Assembly (NCBI GenBank): GCA_965214485.1
Contig: CBDCBW010000004.1
Span: 20,021-84,020 of the forward strand
Origin: JANQRZ01 sp965214485
GTDB lineage: Bacteria; Bacteroidota; Rhodothermia; Rhodothermales; JANQRZ01
Length of the DNA: 64,000 nt
Direction of reading: 5' to 3'
Shown: positions 52,251 to 60,803 of the stretch, in pieces
Layout: each line of letters begins with the position of its first letter
Position numbering within the stretch: the first letter of the stretch is position 1
The notes under the pieces: model-generated
What the model saw: the letters and a program-made list of their open reading frames with translations, nothing else
Databases searched by the model: none
Told to the model about the DNA's origin: nothing
Made by a program: the position numbers and the translations under genes

Positions 52251-53900
52251 GGAAGAGCGGAGATGAGGAAGAGCGGAGGTGGGGAAGAGCAGAAGAATAG
52301 CGCGGCGGTCGGCTTCAGAACTCTTCGGCTCGCCCCGCGCTTCCACGCTTCCGCTCTTCTCAGCAGCCGCTTGAGCGGATCGCGCGAGGCAGAGTCGCGG
52401 GCTTCGCGCGCCAGCAGGTACACGCCCAGCCCGCCGATGAGCACGTTCGCCGCCCACATCCCGACCCAGGGCGCGAGCAGGTCGCGGTCTGCCAGCTTCT
52501 CGCCCTGCACGAGCGTGACCCAGTAGAACAGGAAAATCCCGACGGCGAGCCCGCCGACGACGCCCAGCCCGCCGCGCCGCACCGACAGCCCGAGCGGAAT
52601 CCCGATCAGCACGAACACGACGCACGCCACGGCCATCGAGAACTTCTTGTAGATCTCGACGCGGTAGCGGTCGGCGCGCTGCCGCTCCCAGTCGAGGGAG
52701 TTCTGCGCGGCGTCGAGGTTGCTCTTGACGATGCGCATCCGCTGGGCTGCGAGGTCGTAGACCGCCGTACGCGCGGGGGGGGCGAGCCCTGCGAGGATGG
52801 GGCGCTGCTCGGCGGCGGCGTCCGCGAGGGCTGTGTCCGCGCGGGCTGTGTCCGCGAGAGCTGCGCCCACGGGAAAAGCCTGCGTGTCGGCGCGCGGCGC
52901 GGCGGGGGGCAGCCGCTTGAACGGTGGCGACGCCGGCGTGCCCTCACCCGTAGGGTCCTCGCCCGTAGGGTCGGCAGGGAGCTGCGGGAACGCCTGCCGC
53001 GTCGGCTCGGTGTCGCGCCAGCCGAGGGCGCCGAGCTGGGCGCGGAGGGCCTCGGTGCGCGCGGCGACGCCCGCGTCGAGCGAGTCGACGAGGCGGATCA
53101 TCTGGCTGGTCGGCATCGTGCGGTCGCTGCGCGTGGTGCGCTCGGCATCGCTGCGCTCCCAGCCGAGGTCCGAGAGGTCGAGCCGGAGGCGGTGGCCGCT
53201 CGAAGGCGACGCGCTCGTAGCGCTCGGTGCGCTCGCCCTCGTCGCGGACGGACGAGAGGCGGTGGATTTCGCCGTCTTCGAGGAGCATCACGAGCGCCGC
53301 GTCGCCCGCCGGCTCGAGCTCGCCGCGCGCGGCGGTGATGGTCGCCCGCTGCCCGGCCTCGGAGTCGTCGAAGACGAGCACTTCGCGGAGCGCGTTCGAC
53401 TCCGCCGGGGCGTCGGCCACGCGGATGGCGTAGCCCTGGATCCCGTCGTAGAACACGCCCGCCTCGAGCTCGAAGCCGGGCTTCTTCTGGCGGATGTCCT
53501 GCCACAGCCCCTTCATCCGGAAGTTGGCCTCGGGCAGGACCACGTTGTTGAACGCCATCATCCCGCCGGCCACGAACACGGCGGCGGCGAGGACCGGCCA
53601 CGCCAGCCCGAGGAGCGAGATGCCCGCGCTCTTCGCCACGGCGTACGCCTGCGTCTCGGCCAGCCGGGCGAACACGAGCAGCGTCGCCACGAGCACCGCC
53701 ATCGGGACGGCGAGCACCACCATGTAGGCCAGGCTGTAGGCGATCAGCTCGGCGATCACGCCGAAGGGCAGCCCGCGCCCGACCAGCTCCGGGAGGTAGT
53801 TGATCAGAAACTGCATCAGGAGCAGAAACAGCAGCGTCCCGAAGGCCGCGAGGAACGGCCCCGGCAGGCTCCCGAGCAGCAGGCGGTGCAGACGCTTCAT
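52205..53900 (-). CDS. LptF/LptG-family lipopolysaccharide export permease, frameshifted
   Basis: Part of the LptBFG ABC exporter that extracts LPS from the inner membrane. N-terminal helices (GSLPGPFLAAFGTLLFLLLM, VLAVPMAVLVATLLVFARL), beta-jellyroll, and C-terminal helices (KFSMAVACVVFVLIGIPLGL). At about 53195 an extra C (CGGCCAC for CGGCAC) shifts the frame; with it removed the protein continues as HRLRLDLSDLGW. A 15-bp repeat makes an Ala/Asp-rich loop at about 52821-52865. The start is ATG 53900 inside a tandem duplication. The C-terminal residues overlap rsmI. Confidence 0.85.
52821..52865 (-). repeat. 15-bp tandem repeat (three copies) inside the permease gene
   Basis: Units TCCGCGAGGGCTGTG, TCCGCGCGGGCTGTG, TCCGCGAGAGCTGCG on the plus strand. 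They encode ADTARADTALADA-type residues in frame and resemble the leader repeat at 47047-47106. Confidence 0.85.
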
Positions 53901-53918
53901 GGGTGCAGACGCTTCATG
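53885..53918 (-). repeat. 17-bp tandem duplication over the permease start codon
   Basis: GGTGCAGACGCTTCATG twice. Each copy contains a start codon; because 17 is not a multiple of three the outer ATG is out of frame and opens a six-codon upstream ORF. Confidence 0.9.
53897..53917 (-). other. six-codon upstream ORF (MKRLHP) coupled to the permease
   Basis: The outer ATG (53917) reads MKRLHP and stops in TGA at 53899-53897, overlapping the permease ATG (53900-53898) as ATGA. It may couple or dampen translation. It exists only because of the tandem duplication; whether it is translated is unknown. Confidence 0.5.
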
Positions 53919-54089
53919 GCGGTCCCGAACGCAGCGCCCCCGCCCCAGGTTCATCGGAGGAGTGGGGGGCCGGAGGATCGGAGGAGAGGGGGCCGCGCAG
54001 AACGCCGGCCGGACCTCTCCGTTTGTACCCGTCCGTTCGTACCTGACTCCCTCCGCCGATCCCTCAATCCTCCGATCTCCCGACATCCC

Positions 54090-54725
54090 ATGACCGTCAA
54101 ACCGTTCGTCGTCAGCCCGTTCGCCGAGAACTGCTACGTGTGCCACGCCGCCGGCGAGGCCGTGCTGATCGACCCCGGCACCGCCACCGAGGCCGAGCGG
54201 CAGACCGTGCTCGACTACCTCACGCGCAACGCCCTCCGCGTGCGCCACCTGCTCCTGACCCATGCCCACCTCGACCACATCCTCGGGTGCGCCTTCTTCG
54301 CCCGGCACTTCGGGATGCCGTGGCGGCTCCACGAGGAGGACCTCCCGCTCCTCGACGCCGCCGAGCTGCAAGCCCGGATGTTCGGTGTCGCTCTCGAGAA
54401 GCCGCCCGCGCCCGAGACCTCGCTCGCCGAGGGCGGGACCGTCGAGTTCGGCGGCGCGGCGTGGCGCATCCTCCACACCCCCGGCCACTCGCCCGGCTCG
54501 GTCAGCTTCTACGACGAGGCGAACGGCTTCGTGATCGGTGGCGACGTGCTCTTCCGCGGCTCCATCGGGCGGACCGACCTGTGGGGCGGCTCGATGCCGA
54601 CGCTGCTCGGCGCGATCCAAACCAGGCTCATGCCCCTGCCGGACGAGACGGTCGTCTATTCCGGCCACGGCCCCGAGACCACGATCGGGCACGAGCGGCG
54701 GACCAACCCGTTCCTCGCAGGCTAA
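54090..54725 (+). CDS. MBL-fold metallo-hydrolase (glyoxalase II-like)
   Basis: 211 residues. Metal-binding motif THAHLDHI with H58, H60, D62 and H63, later TPGHSPGSVSF, GGDVLFRGSIGRTDL and YSGHGPETTIGHER. Close to YcbL/GloB-type hydrolases that split thioesters such as S-lactoylglutathione-like adducts; with bacillithiol as thiol in this lineage the natural substrate may differ. ATG 54090. The stop is inside a 17-bp tandem repeat. Confidence 0.9.
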   Translation: MTVKPFVVSPFAENCYVCHAAGEAVLIDPGTATEAERQTVLDYLTRNALRVRHLLLTHAHLDHILGCAFFARHFGMPWRLHEEDLPLLDAAELQARMFGVALEKPPAPETSLAEGGTVEFGGAAWRILHTPGHSPGSVSFYDEANGFVIGGDVLFRGSIGRTDLWGGSMPTLLGAIQTRLMPLPDETVVYSGHGPETTIGHERRTNPFLAG

Positions 54726-54776
54726 GAATCCTCGCAGGCTAAGAATCCTCGCAGGCTAAGAATCCTCGCAGACTAG
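54713..54776 (+). repeat. 17-bp tandem repeat spanning a stop codon
   Basis: CCTCGCAGGCTAAGAAT three times and a partial fourth copy. The TAA stop of the hydrolase is in the first copy. Confidence 0.9.
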
Positions 54777-54876
54777 GAAACAGAGGACGGTGAGACGGTG
54801 GACCGAGGCCGGTCGGCGCGGTGCGTCCCGCCTCAGCGGCCTGGGTAGGTTCTCTTGGCTCTCCCGCTCCTGAGCC

Positions 54877-55713
54877 TCACCGCACGAGCGTCAGGCGCTG
54901 CACCGCCTCGAACGCGCCGGCGCGCAGGCGGACGATGTAGAGCCCGTCGGCTAGCCCGTCGGCGGGCAGCGTGGCCTCGTGCCAGCCCGCGCCGCGCGCC
55001 TCGTCCACCAGCACGGTCACGCGGCGGCCCCGCGCGTCGAAGACCTCAAGCCGAACCGTCTCTGCGCGGGGGAGGCCGTAGCGCAGGCGGGCGCTCGTGC
55101 GGAACGGGTTCGGGTAGCCTGCCTCCAGCACGGCCTCGGCAGGTCCCGTGGTGGCCGCTGCGGTCGGCCCGGCAGCGGCCCGGTCGGCGGCTCGGTCAGC
55201 GAGGGCGTCGGCGGCGAGGGCGTCGGCAGCGCGGGCCCCGGTGCCCGCCGGCACCAAGACCACCCACTTCGGCGCGTAGACCTGGTCGAGACCGAAGCGC
55301 CCGGTGGTGTTGGCGGCGGCGTGGTACGCCGCCCGCCGCCCGACGAACACGTCGCCCGAGGAGGCGTCCCAGACGTGCATCCGGAGCGGGTCGCCTGGGG
55401 CGTAGCCGTCCTTCTGCGGGGTCGTGGGGTCGTCCATCCACAGCGAGAGCACCGCCGAGGTCCCCTGCCACCGCATGAATCCGGCGCACTGCCCCTGCGG
55501 AGTGAAGGCGGCAATCTCGTCTCCCGGCGCGACCCGGGTCCACGACCGGCGAGACCGGACGAGGATCAGGTCGGCACCGACCGGTAGGACGACGGAGGCG
55601 CTGCGGCCCGTGCGGAGGTGACAGTCTTGGAAGTAGGGAGCGTTGGGGTGGGCGGTAGACACGACGGGGGCGAGGCTCAGCGCGATCAGCGCGAGCAGAG
55701 CGGTTTTGGGCAT
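54877..55713 (-). CDS. secreted protein with T9SS sorting domain
   Basis: 278 residues. Signal peptide (TALLALIALSLAPVV), then a beta-rich domain: GADLILVRSRRSWTRVAPGD, GQCAGFMRWQGTSAVLSLWM and GDPLRMHVWDASSGDV. An Ala/Asp-rich linker from about 160 contains 15-bp repeats. The last 80 residues are a T9SS type A domain (EAGYPNPFRTSARLRYGLPR, LYIVRLRAGAFEAVQRL). Likely an exported cargo protein of unknown function. Confidence 0.85.
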   Translation of the reverse strand: MPKTALLALIALSLAPVVSTAHPNAPYFQDCHLRTGRSASVVLPVGADLILVRSRRSWTRVAPGDEIAAFTPQGQCAGFMRWQGTSAVLSLWMDDPTTPQKDGYAPGDPLRMHVWDASSGDVFVGRRAAYHAAANTTGRFGLDQVYAPKWVVLVPAGTGARAADALAADALADRAADRAAAGPTAAATTGPAEAVLEAGYPNPFRTSARLRYGLPRAETVRLEVFDARGRRVTVLVDEARGAGWHEATLPADGLADGLYIVRLRAGAFEAVQRLTLVR

Positions 55714-56020
55714 ACCGGTGGTGGGCGACGGCCGAGGGGGTAGAGGGCCGCCAGGTGGGGTAAGAAGAGAGGGTCACGCGCTGGTGAGGCACGCGGTGGT
55801 GGAGGGCTCGGGCACTGGTGAGACGCCCGAGCGCGATGCGTTGGGGCGCACCGTCGCAGCCCCGCAGCGTTCACCGGGGCGCGCCCGATGATACGACCAG
55901 TCCGCGCATCGTGCCAGTCTCTCCAGGCACTACTTTCCTCCTGCCCAACCTTCTGTTTGGAAGAGCTTTACCTATGCCTGATACCATTTCTCTGAACTAA
56001 CGAACCAGTCAGATTCCGCC
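55714..56020. other. intergenic gap, no gene seen
   Basis: About 300 bases between two minus-strand genes. It is G+C-rich at the left and AT-richer near 55940-55990. On the minus strand GTATCATCG (about 55890) weakly resembles a promoter for the T9SS gene. A short plus-strand frame (MPDTISLN) at 55974 is too small to call. Confidence 0.5.
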
Positions 56021-56737
56021 TCAGAGCGTCAGGATGAGGAGGGCCGCGTAGAGCGCCGCGCCGGCGGCGAAGGGCCAGAACCGGCTCTTGCGGTCGTCGG
56101 GCAGCTCCTCCTTGAGCACGTTGAGCACGACGCCCCCGCCGAGGAACGCGACGAGCGCCGCCACCGCCGCCTCGCTGAAGGTGAACGCCGCCCCGAGCAC
56201 GCAGCCGAGCACGACCGCCGCCGCGAGCACCCACCGCCCGGTCCGGTGGTAGAGGCGCGGGTGGTCCTGCCGGAGGCCGTAGTCGTTGACGAAGAAGTGC
56301 AGCGCCATCGCCAGGGCGTAGACCAGCAGCTCGCCCGTGCCGGGGTCCTCGCGGTGGAGCAGGAGGTAGCCGATGATCGCGTTGTAGAGCGCGAACGAGC
56401 CGATGCGGAGCCCGTAGACGCGGCGCTCGGTGGCCTCGGCCACCGCGGGGTCGTCGCTCGCCTCGCCGGCCCGTTCGAGCCCGTAGAAGACGGCCAGGCC
56501 GGCGAGCGCCATCAGCCAGACGTGCGCCTTGAGGAAGCCGAGCGCGGCGCTCGCCTCGGCCAGCGTCTCCTGGTGCTCGGCGAGCTCGGGCAGGAGGTGG
56601 ACGAAGACGTAGGCCACGCTCGCGCCGCCCGCGCCCGAGAGCCACACCGAGCGCGGGATCGCGTCGAGGAAGCGGAGCCGGCCCGCGAAGAGGTGGACCG
56701 CGGCCAGCGCGAGCGCCAGCGCGAGGGCGAGCAGCAT
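56021..56737 (-). CDS. ZIP-like integral membrane protein
   Basis: 238 residues with about eight membrane segments. The motif HLLPELAEHQETL and the later ALHFFVNDYGLRQDHP carry the histidines and acidic residues typical of ZIP metal transporters. The family match is suggestive, not secure; other tests of metal selectivity are impossible here. Starts 12 nt after the OmpA-like lipoprotein, so they form one operon. Confidence 0.65.
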   Translation of the reverse strand: MLLALALALALAAVHLFAGRLRFLDAIPRSVWLSGAGGASVAYVFVHLLPELAEHQETLAEASAALGFLKAHVWLMALAGLAVFYGLERAGEASDDPAVAEATERRVYGLRIGSFALYNAIIGYLLLHREDPGTGELLVYALAMALHFFVNDYGLRQDHPRLYHRTGRWVLAAAVVLGCVLGAAFTFSEAAVAALVAFLGGGVVLNVLKEELPDDRKSRFWPFAAGAALYAALLILTL

Positions 56738-56749
56738 CAGGGCCTCGCC

Positions 56750-57358
56750 TCAGCCGCCGAGGGCCGCGATGCGGACGCGGCGGTTCTGGCGCTTGCCCGC
56801 CGCCGTCTCGTTGCCCGCCACGGGGTGGTGCTCCGCCAGGCCGACGACCTCGAGCGTGATGCCGTCGAAGCCCGCGCCCTCGAGGTAGGCCGCGACGGCG
56901 CTCGCGCGGGCCGACGACAGGTCCCAGTTCGACGGGAAGCGCGACGTGCTGATCGGGTCGTCGTCGGAGTGCCCCTCGATGCGGACGATGCGGCCGGGGT
57001 ACTCGGCGCGCAGCCGCTCGGCGACCTCGTCGAGGCGGGCCCGGCCGGCGCTCGTCAGGCGCGCCGTCCCGCCGCCGACGAACAGCTCGTCGGCCACCAG
57101 CTCGGCGACGGTCTCGCCGAGGTCGCCCTTGACCCCGAGCGCCTGCGCGACCTCCTGCTGCGCCTCGCGGAGCTGCCGGTCGAGGGCGGCGTTCTCGGCT
57201 TCGAGCCGGTCGACCTCGGCGTTCGCGGCCGCGAGGTCTGCGCGGAGGGCGGCGGTCTGGGTTTGCTGCTGGCTCGCGGCCCCGCTGCCGGAGCACCCGC
57301 TGAGGACCACGAGGAGGAGGACACAGGCGGTGACGGACCGGGCGAGGGGCGGCTTCAT
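56750..57358 (-). CDS. OmpA/MotB-like peptidoglycan-binding lipoprotein
   Basis: 202 residues. Lipobox VLSGC (Cys about 22), a coiled coil (about 38-75, LRADLAAANAEVDRLEAENA), then the OmpA domain: FVGGGTARLTSAGRARLDEV, IVRIEGHSDDDPIS, SSARASAVAAYLEGAGFDG and KRQNRRVRI. Probably a wall-tethered outer-membrane lipoprotein. Chosen ATG is 57358; the open frame extends upstream to 57424 without signal. Confidence 0.9.
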   Translation of the reverse strand: MKPPLARSVTACVLLLVVLSGCSGSGAASQQQTQTAALRADLAAANAEVDRLEAENAALDRQLREAQQEVAQALGVKGDLGETVAELVADELFVGGGTARLTSAGRARLDEVAERLRAEYPGRIVRIEGHSDDDPISTSRFPSNWDLSSARASAVAAYLEGAGFDGITLEVVGLAEHHPVAGNETAAGKRQNRRVRIAALGG

Positions 57359-57390
57359 GGCGGTGGGGGCTGGCGGGACGCGGCGAGGGG

Positions 57391-57398
57391 TAAAGCTA
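57391..57398 (-). promoter_or_regulatory. putative -7 element of the OmpA-like gene
   Basis: TAGCTTTA on the minus strand, 33 nt before ATG 57358. It overlaps the 3' end of the permease gene. Confidence 0.5.
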
Positions 57399-59528
57399 CG
57401 CACGCGCCCGGTCTCCGCTGCCATAGATTTCGTAGAGCCGGGCGATGCCCTCCGCCTCGCCGATCAGCGTGACCCGGTCCGCCTCTTCGAGCACCGTGCC
57501 GCCGCTGGGCACGAGGAGCCGCCCGCGCCGGCGGACGAGGGCGACGAGCGTGCCTGCCGGGAGGCGAACCTCGCGCAGCGCCCGGCCGATAAGGGCCTCC
57601 GACGCGGCCCCGGGCCGGAGGTGCAGCGAGAGGTAGCGCTCGTTGTGGAGCAGCGTCTCCTTGAGCGTCTGCTCGTCGGGCGCGGCGAGCCACTCGTCCA
57701 TGAACTGCGCCTCGTCGATCCGCCCGGCGATGCCGGCGAGGATGCGGAGGTGGGCGCTCGTGCTGGCCTCGGGGCTGACGAGGAAGAAGACCGCGAAGAC
57801 CGGCTCCGAGCGCGGCGCGACCCCCGCCTGCGGGGCCTCGAGCGACGTGTCGAGCGCGACCCCGGCGCGGCAGCGGACGAGGACGAGCTCGGCCTCCTCG
57901 ATGTCCGGCAGGCGCTGGTGCGGGAGCGCCGCCCCGTGCGCCACCGGCGTCGCGCCGTAGCTCGAAGCGTCGATGAAGCCCTGCTCGAGGCGCTGCACCG
58001 GCACGCCGAGCCGGTCCGCGAGCACCGCCGAGGTCCGCGCGATGAGGTCGCCGTAGGGCACCGCGCCGTCGAGGTCGATCACGGCGGCGCGCGTGACCAG
58101 GCTCTCGAACGGGGCCTCGTCGCGCATCCCCTTCTCCTTCAGGATCGTCCGCAGCTCGCCGTCGAGGCCGTCGTAGCGCCGCTGCCCGAGGCGGGCGAAG
58201 AGGTGGTAGACCGCCCCCTCGCGCTCGACGTGCGCCCGGGCGTAGGCGACGTACCACGCGACGCCCCCGGCGACGAGCACCAGCGACAGCGTGATCGCGA
58301 GCGCGCCGAGCTGCGCGACGAGCACCACCGGCGCGGCGATGCCGACGACTTGGGTCCACGGGTAGAACGGACTGCGGTAGCCGGGGACGTACCCCGCGAT
58401 CCGGCTCTCGCGCATCACGATCACGCTGACGTTGACGAGCCCGAAGATGAGGAGCTGGAACGCGCTCGCCAGCTTCGCAATGCCCTCGACGTCGAGCACG
58501 AGGATCACGAAGATCATCAGCGCCGCCGTCAGCACGATCGCCGGGACCGGCGTCCCGAAGCGCCCGAGGTCCCCGAGGCGCGCCGGCACCAGGCGGTCCC
58601 GCGCCATCGCCAGCGGGTAGCGCGAGGCCGACAGGATGCCCGCGTTCCCCGTCGAGGCGAAGGCGGCGATCGCGGCGGTGACGATGAGGCCCAGCCCCCA
58701 CCGGCCGGGGAGCCAGTCAAAGAAGCTCTCCGCGGCGGTCGCCACCGGCGTGAGGTCGCTGCGGAGCTCGCTGGGCTCGAGCACCGCCACCATGACCGCC
58801 ACGCCGAGGACGTAGATCGCCGTCGCCGTCGCCAGCGAGAGCATCATCCCGAGGGGGATGTTGCGGTCCGGGTTCTGGACCTCCTCGGCGACGCTCGCGA
58901 CCTTCGTCAGCCCGGCGTAGCTCACGAAGACCAGGCCGATCGTCCCGAGCAGGCCCTCGACACCGAACGGCGCGAACGGCGTGAACTGCCGCTCCAGGTT
59001 CGCGCCGCCGAGCGCGCCGACCTCGACGAAGCCCTGCACGAGGAAGAACGCGAGCACCACCAGCAGCACCGCGACGAAGGCCCGCTGCAGCCCGCTCGTC
59101 TCCTTCGCCCCGACGACGTTGAGCCCCGCGAACGCCACCGTCAGCGCCACCGCGAGCGGCTTGGCCGGCACGTCGAGGAAGAACACGAGGTAGGCCCCCA
59201 TCCCGACGAGGGCGAAGGCACTCTTGAGCACCAGCGCGAGCCACGTCCCCAGCCCGCCGACGGTCCCGGCGAGCGGCCCGAGGCTGCGGTCGAGGAAGTA
59301 GTACGTCCCCCCCGCCTTCGGCATCGCCGTGGCGAGCTCGGCCTTCGAGAACATCGCCGGCAGGATCAGGATGCCGGCGAGGAGGTAGGCCAGTACCGCC
59401 GCCGGACCGGCCTTCGCGGTAGCGAGGCCGGGGAGCAGGAAGAACCCCGAGCTGAACATCGCGCCCGTCGAGATCGCGTAGACGTCGAAGAGGGTGAGGG
59501 TTTTCTTGAGCTTCGCAGCGTCGGCCAT
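57396..59528 (-). CDS. APC-family permease fused to EIIA-like and TrkA_C-like domains
   Basis: 710 residues. Residues 1-430 are an APC amino-acid permease (YAISTGAMFSSGFFLLPGLA, AGGTYYFLDRSLGP, SYAGLTKVASVAEEVQNPDR). Residues about 480-625 resemble a PTS EIIA type-2 domain, with the phospho-His region GATPVAHGAALPHQRLPDIE and HLRILAGIAGRI. Residues about 640-705 look like a TrkA_C/RCK ligand domain (LPAGTLVALVRRRGRLLVPS, ADRVTLIGEAEGIARLYEI). Transport may thus be gated by a phosphorylation-like domain and a small ligand. ATG 59528 gives MADAAKLKKTLTLFDV. The antiporter stub lies just upstream. Confidence 0.85.
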   Translation of the reverse strand: MADAAKLKKTLTLFDVYAISTGAMFSSGFFLLPGLATAKAGPAAVLAYLLAGILILPAMFSKAELATAMPKAGGTYYFLDRSLGPLAGTVGGLGTWLALVLKSAFALVGMGAYLVFFLDVPAKPLAVALTVAFAGLNVVGAKETSGLQRAFVAVLLVVLAFFLVQGFVEVGALGGANLERQFTPFAPFGVEGLLGTIGLVFVSYAGLTKVASVAEEVQNPDRNIPLGMMLSLATATAIYVLGVAVMVAVLEPSELRSDLTPVATAAESFFDWLPGRWGLGLIVTAAIAAFASTGNAGILSASRYPLAMARDRLVPARLGDLGRFGTPVPAIVLTAALMIFVILVLDVEGIAKLASAFQLLIFGLVNVSVIVMRESRIAGYVPGYRSPFYPWTQVVGIAAPVVLVAQLGALAITLSLVLVAGGVAWYVAYARAHVEREGAVYHLFARLGQRRYDGLDGELRTILKEKGMRDEAPFESLVTRAAVIDLDGAVPYGDLIARTSAVLADRLGVPVQRLEQGFIDASSYGATPVAHGAALPHQRLPDIEEAELVLVRCRAGVALDTSLEAPQAGVAPRSEPVFAVFFLVSPEASTSAHLRILAGIAGRIDEAQFMDEWLAAPDEQTLKETLLHNERYLSLHLRPGAASEALIGRALREVRLPAGTLVALVRRRGRLLVPSGGTVLEEADRVTLIGEAEGIARLYEIYGSGDRARA

Positions 59529-59537
59529 CGGCAGGGC

Positions 59538-59834
59538 TCAGGTCCTCGTGGGCAGGGATCCGACGCCGTCCGCCGTGCGGACCTCGCGCAGCTCGTCGAG
59601 CCGCAGCGAGAGCCCGCCCTCGAACAGGATGATCCCGGCCGAGACGGAGGCGAACGTGAACACCCAGTCCCCCTGAAAGGCCTCCGGCTCCAGCAGGTGC
59701 GTGACCGGCCCGGCGACGAAGCCGAAGACGAGCAGGAGCAGGATCGACGGCAGCCGGAAGCGCCACCCGATCCACTGCGCCCCCAGCCCGAGCACGAAGA
59801 CCGTGGCGACGCCGACGAGGAGGCTTTCGTGCAT
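59538..59834 (-). pseudogene. N-terminal fragment of a cation/proton antiporter
   Basis: 98 residues with two or three helices: LLVGVATVFVLGLGAQWIGW, RLPSILLLLVFGFVAGPV, FTFASVSAGIILFEGGLSLR. This is the start of a CPA1-type antiporter, which should be about 400-600 residues long; the rest is absent. The frame ends RTADGVGSLPTRT, 9 nt before the permease gene. Deletion of the 3' part is likely. Confidence 0.65.
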
Positions 59835-59860
59835 GGCAGAGGGGCAGAGGCGGGAGCGCG

Positions 59861-59868
59861 CGAAGATA
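59861..59868 (-). promoter_or_regulatory. putative -7 element before the antiporter stub and permease
   Basis: TATCTTCG on the minus strand, 26 nt before ATG 59834. Confidence 0.55.
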
Positions 59869-59885
59869 CGCCTGCGCCTCGCGCC

Positions 59886-60149
59886 CTATCCCTCCGCGCG
59901 TTCCCCGTCGTCCGCGCGCTCCGTCTCGTTCGAGCGTACGCCTCGGAGGTTGAACGCGATCAGGACGACCTGCAGCACGACGAGCGCCCACGCCGCGTCG
60001 TGCCAGCCCCACGCGATCCAGAGCGCGTTCGAGGCGAGGAACAGCCCGAACCCGGCCTCGCGCAGCCCGGGCCGCTGCGTGCCGACGAGCCACGTCGCGG
60101 CGACGGTGACGGCCATCGCGGGCCACTGCAGGAGGTCGAGCCAGTCCAC
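59886..60149 (-). CDS. small membrane protein (three helices)
   Basis: 87 residues: MDWLDLLQWPAMAVTVAATW, GFGLFLASNALWIAWGWHDA, and WALVVLQVVLIAFNLRG, with a charged tail. It resembles short PnuC-/SemiSWEET-like membrane units, but no family can be assigned. Downstream of the lipoprotein gene by 6 nt, so cotranscribed. Confidence 0.65.
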   Translation of the reverse strand: MDWLDLLQWPAMAVTVAATWLVGTQRPGLREAGFGLFLASNALWIAWGWHDAAWALVVLQVVLIAFNLRGVRSNETERADDGERAEG

Positions 60150-60155
60150 GGCGGC

Positions 60156-60704
60156 CTAGCGGTAGGAGAGGTCGCCGCGCACGGCGGCGAGGATTTTCGC
60201 GGTGCGCACCAGCACGCGCCGGGCCCCGGGCCGCGAGGCGTCGACGGTCGCCGTCAGCACCGCGTCGCCCTCGGTGATGGCGGGCCGGTCGGCAGCGGCG
60301 GCGCGCAGGCTCTCCGGCTCGACCGGCTCGCGCGAGGCGTCCTCGACTACGTCGCCCCGCGCGAGGTCCGGCACGCCGTAGTCGGGGTCGGCGAGGTCGG
60401 GGCCCGCGCGCTCGGGCGCTGCCGCGCCGGCTCCGGCTCCGGCGGGGACGACGCGGAGCGTGACGAGGAGGGCCGTGCTGTCGTCGCGCATCCCGTCGGG
60501 GAGCACCGAGACGACGAGCCCCTCCTCGGTCGGGGTCAGCGGCTCCCAGTTGGAGCGAAGGAAGGCCGCCACGCCGTCGGCGTACAGCTCGTCGGCAGGC
60601 AGCGAGCTCGTGACGACGACCGTGTCGAAGGTCTCGGGGAGCGGCGGAATCTCGGTCGACCCGCAGCCGACGAGAAGGAGGAGGACGAGCGGCAGCAGGC
60701 GCAT
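60156..60704 (-). CDS. lipoprotein of unknown function
   Basis: 182 residues. Lipobox LLVGC (Cys about 14). Body: FDTVVVTSSLPADELYADGV, WEPLTPTEEGLVVSVLPDG, LVTLRVVP and the C-terminal GARRVLVRTAKILAAVRG. A glycine/alanine/acidic insert (about 88-130) is probably disordered. It may relate to LpoB/PBP-activator-like folds, not certain. Confidence 0.75.
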   Translation of the reverse strand: MRLLPLVLLLLVGCGSTEIPPLPETFDTVVVTSSLPADELYADGVAAFLRSNWEPLTPTEEGLVVSVLPDGMRDDSTALLVTLRVVPAGAGAGAAAPERAGPDLADPDYGVPDLARGDVVEDASREPVEPESLRAAAADRPAITEGDAVLTATVDASRPGARRVLVRTAKILAAVRGDLSYR

Positions 60705-60726
60705 GGGCGTCGGGGGAGAGGAGGGC

Positions 60727-60734
60727 GGAATATA
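60727..60734 (-). promoter_or_regulatory. putative -7 element of the lipoprotein gene
   Basis: TATATTCC on the minus strand, 23 nt before ATG 60704. Confidence 0.5.
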
Positions 60735-60803
60735 GCTCTCGCCAGGCCCCGGCACCTCGGGCGGGCGGGCGCGTTGGAGCCCCCACGCCCTCGACGCACC
60801 GCT

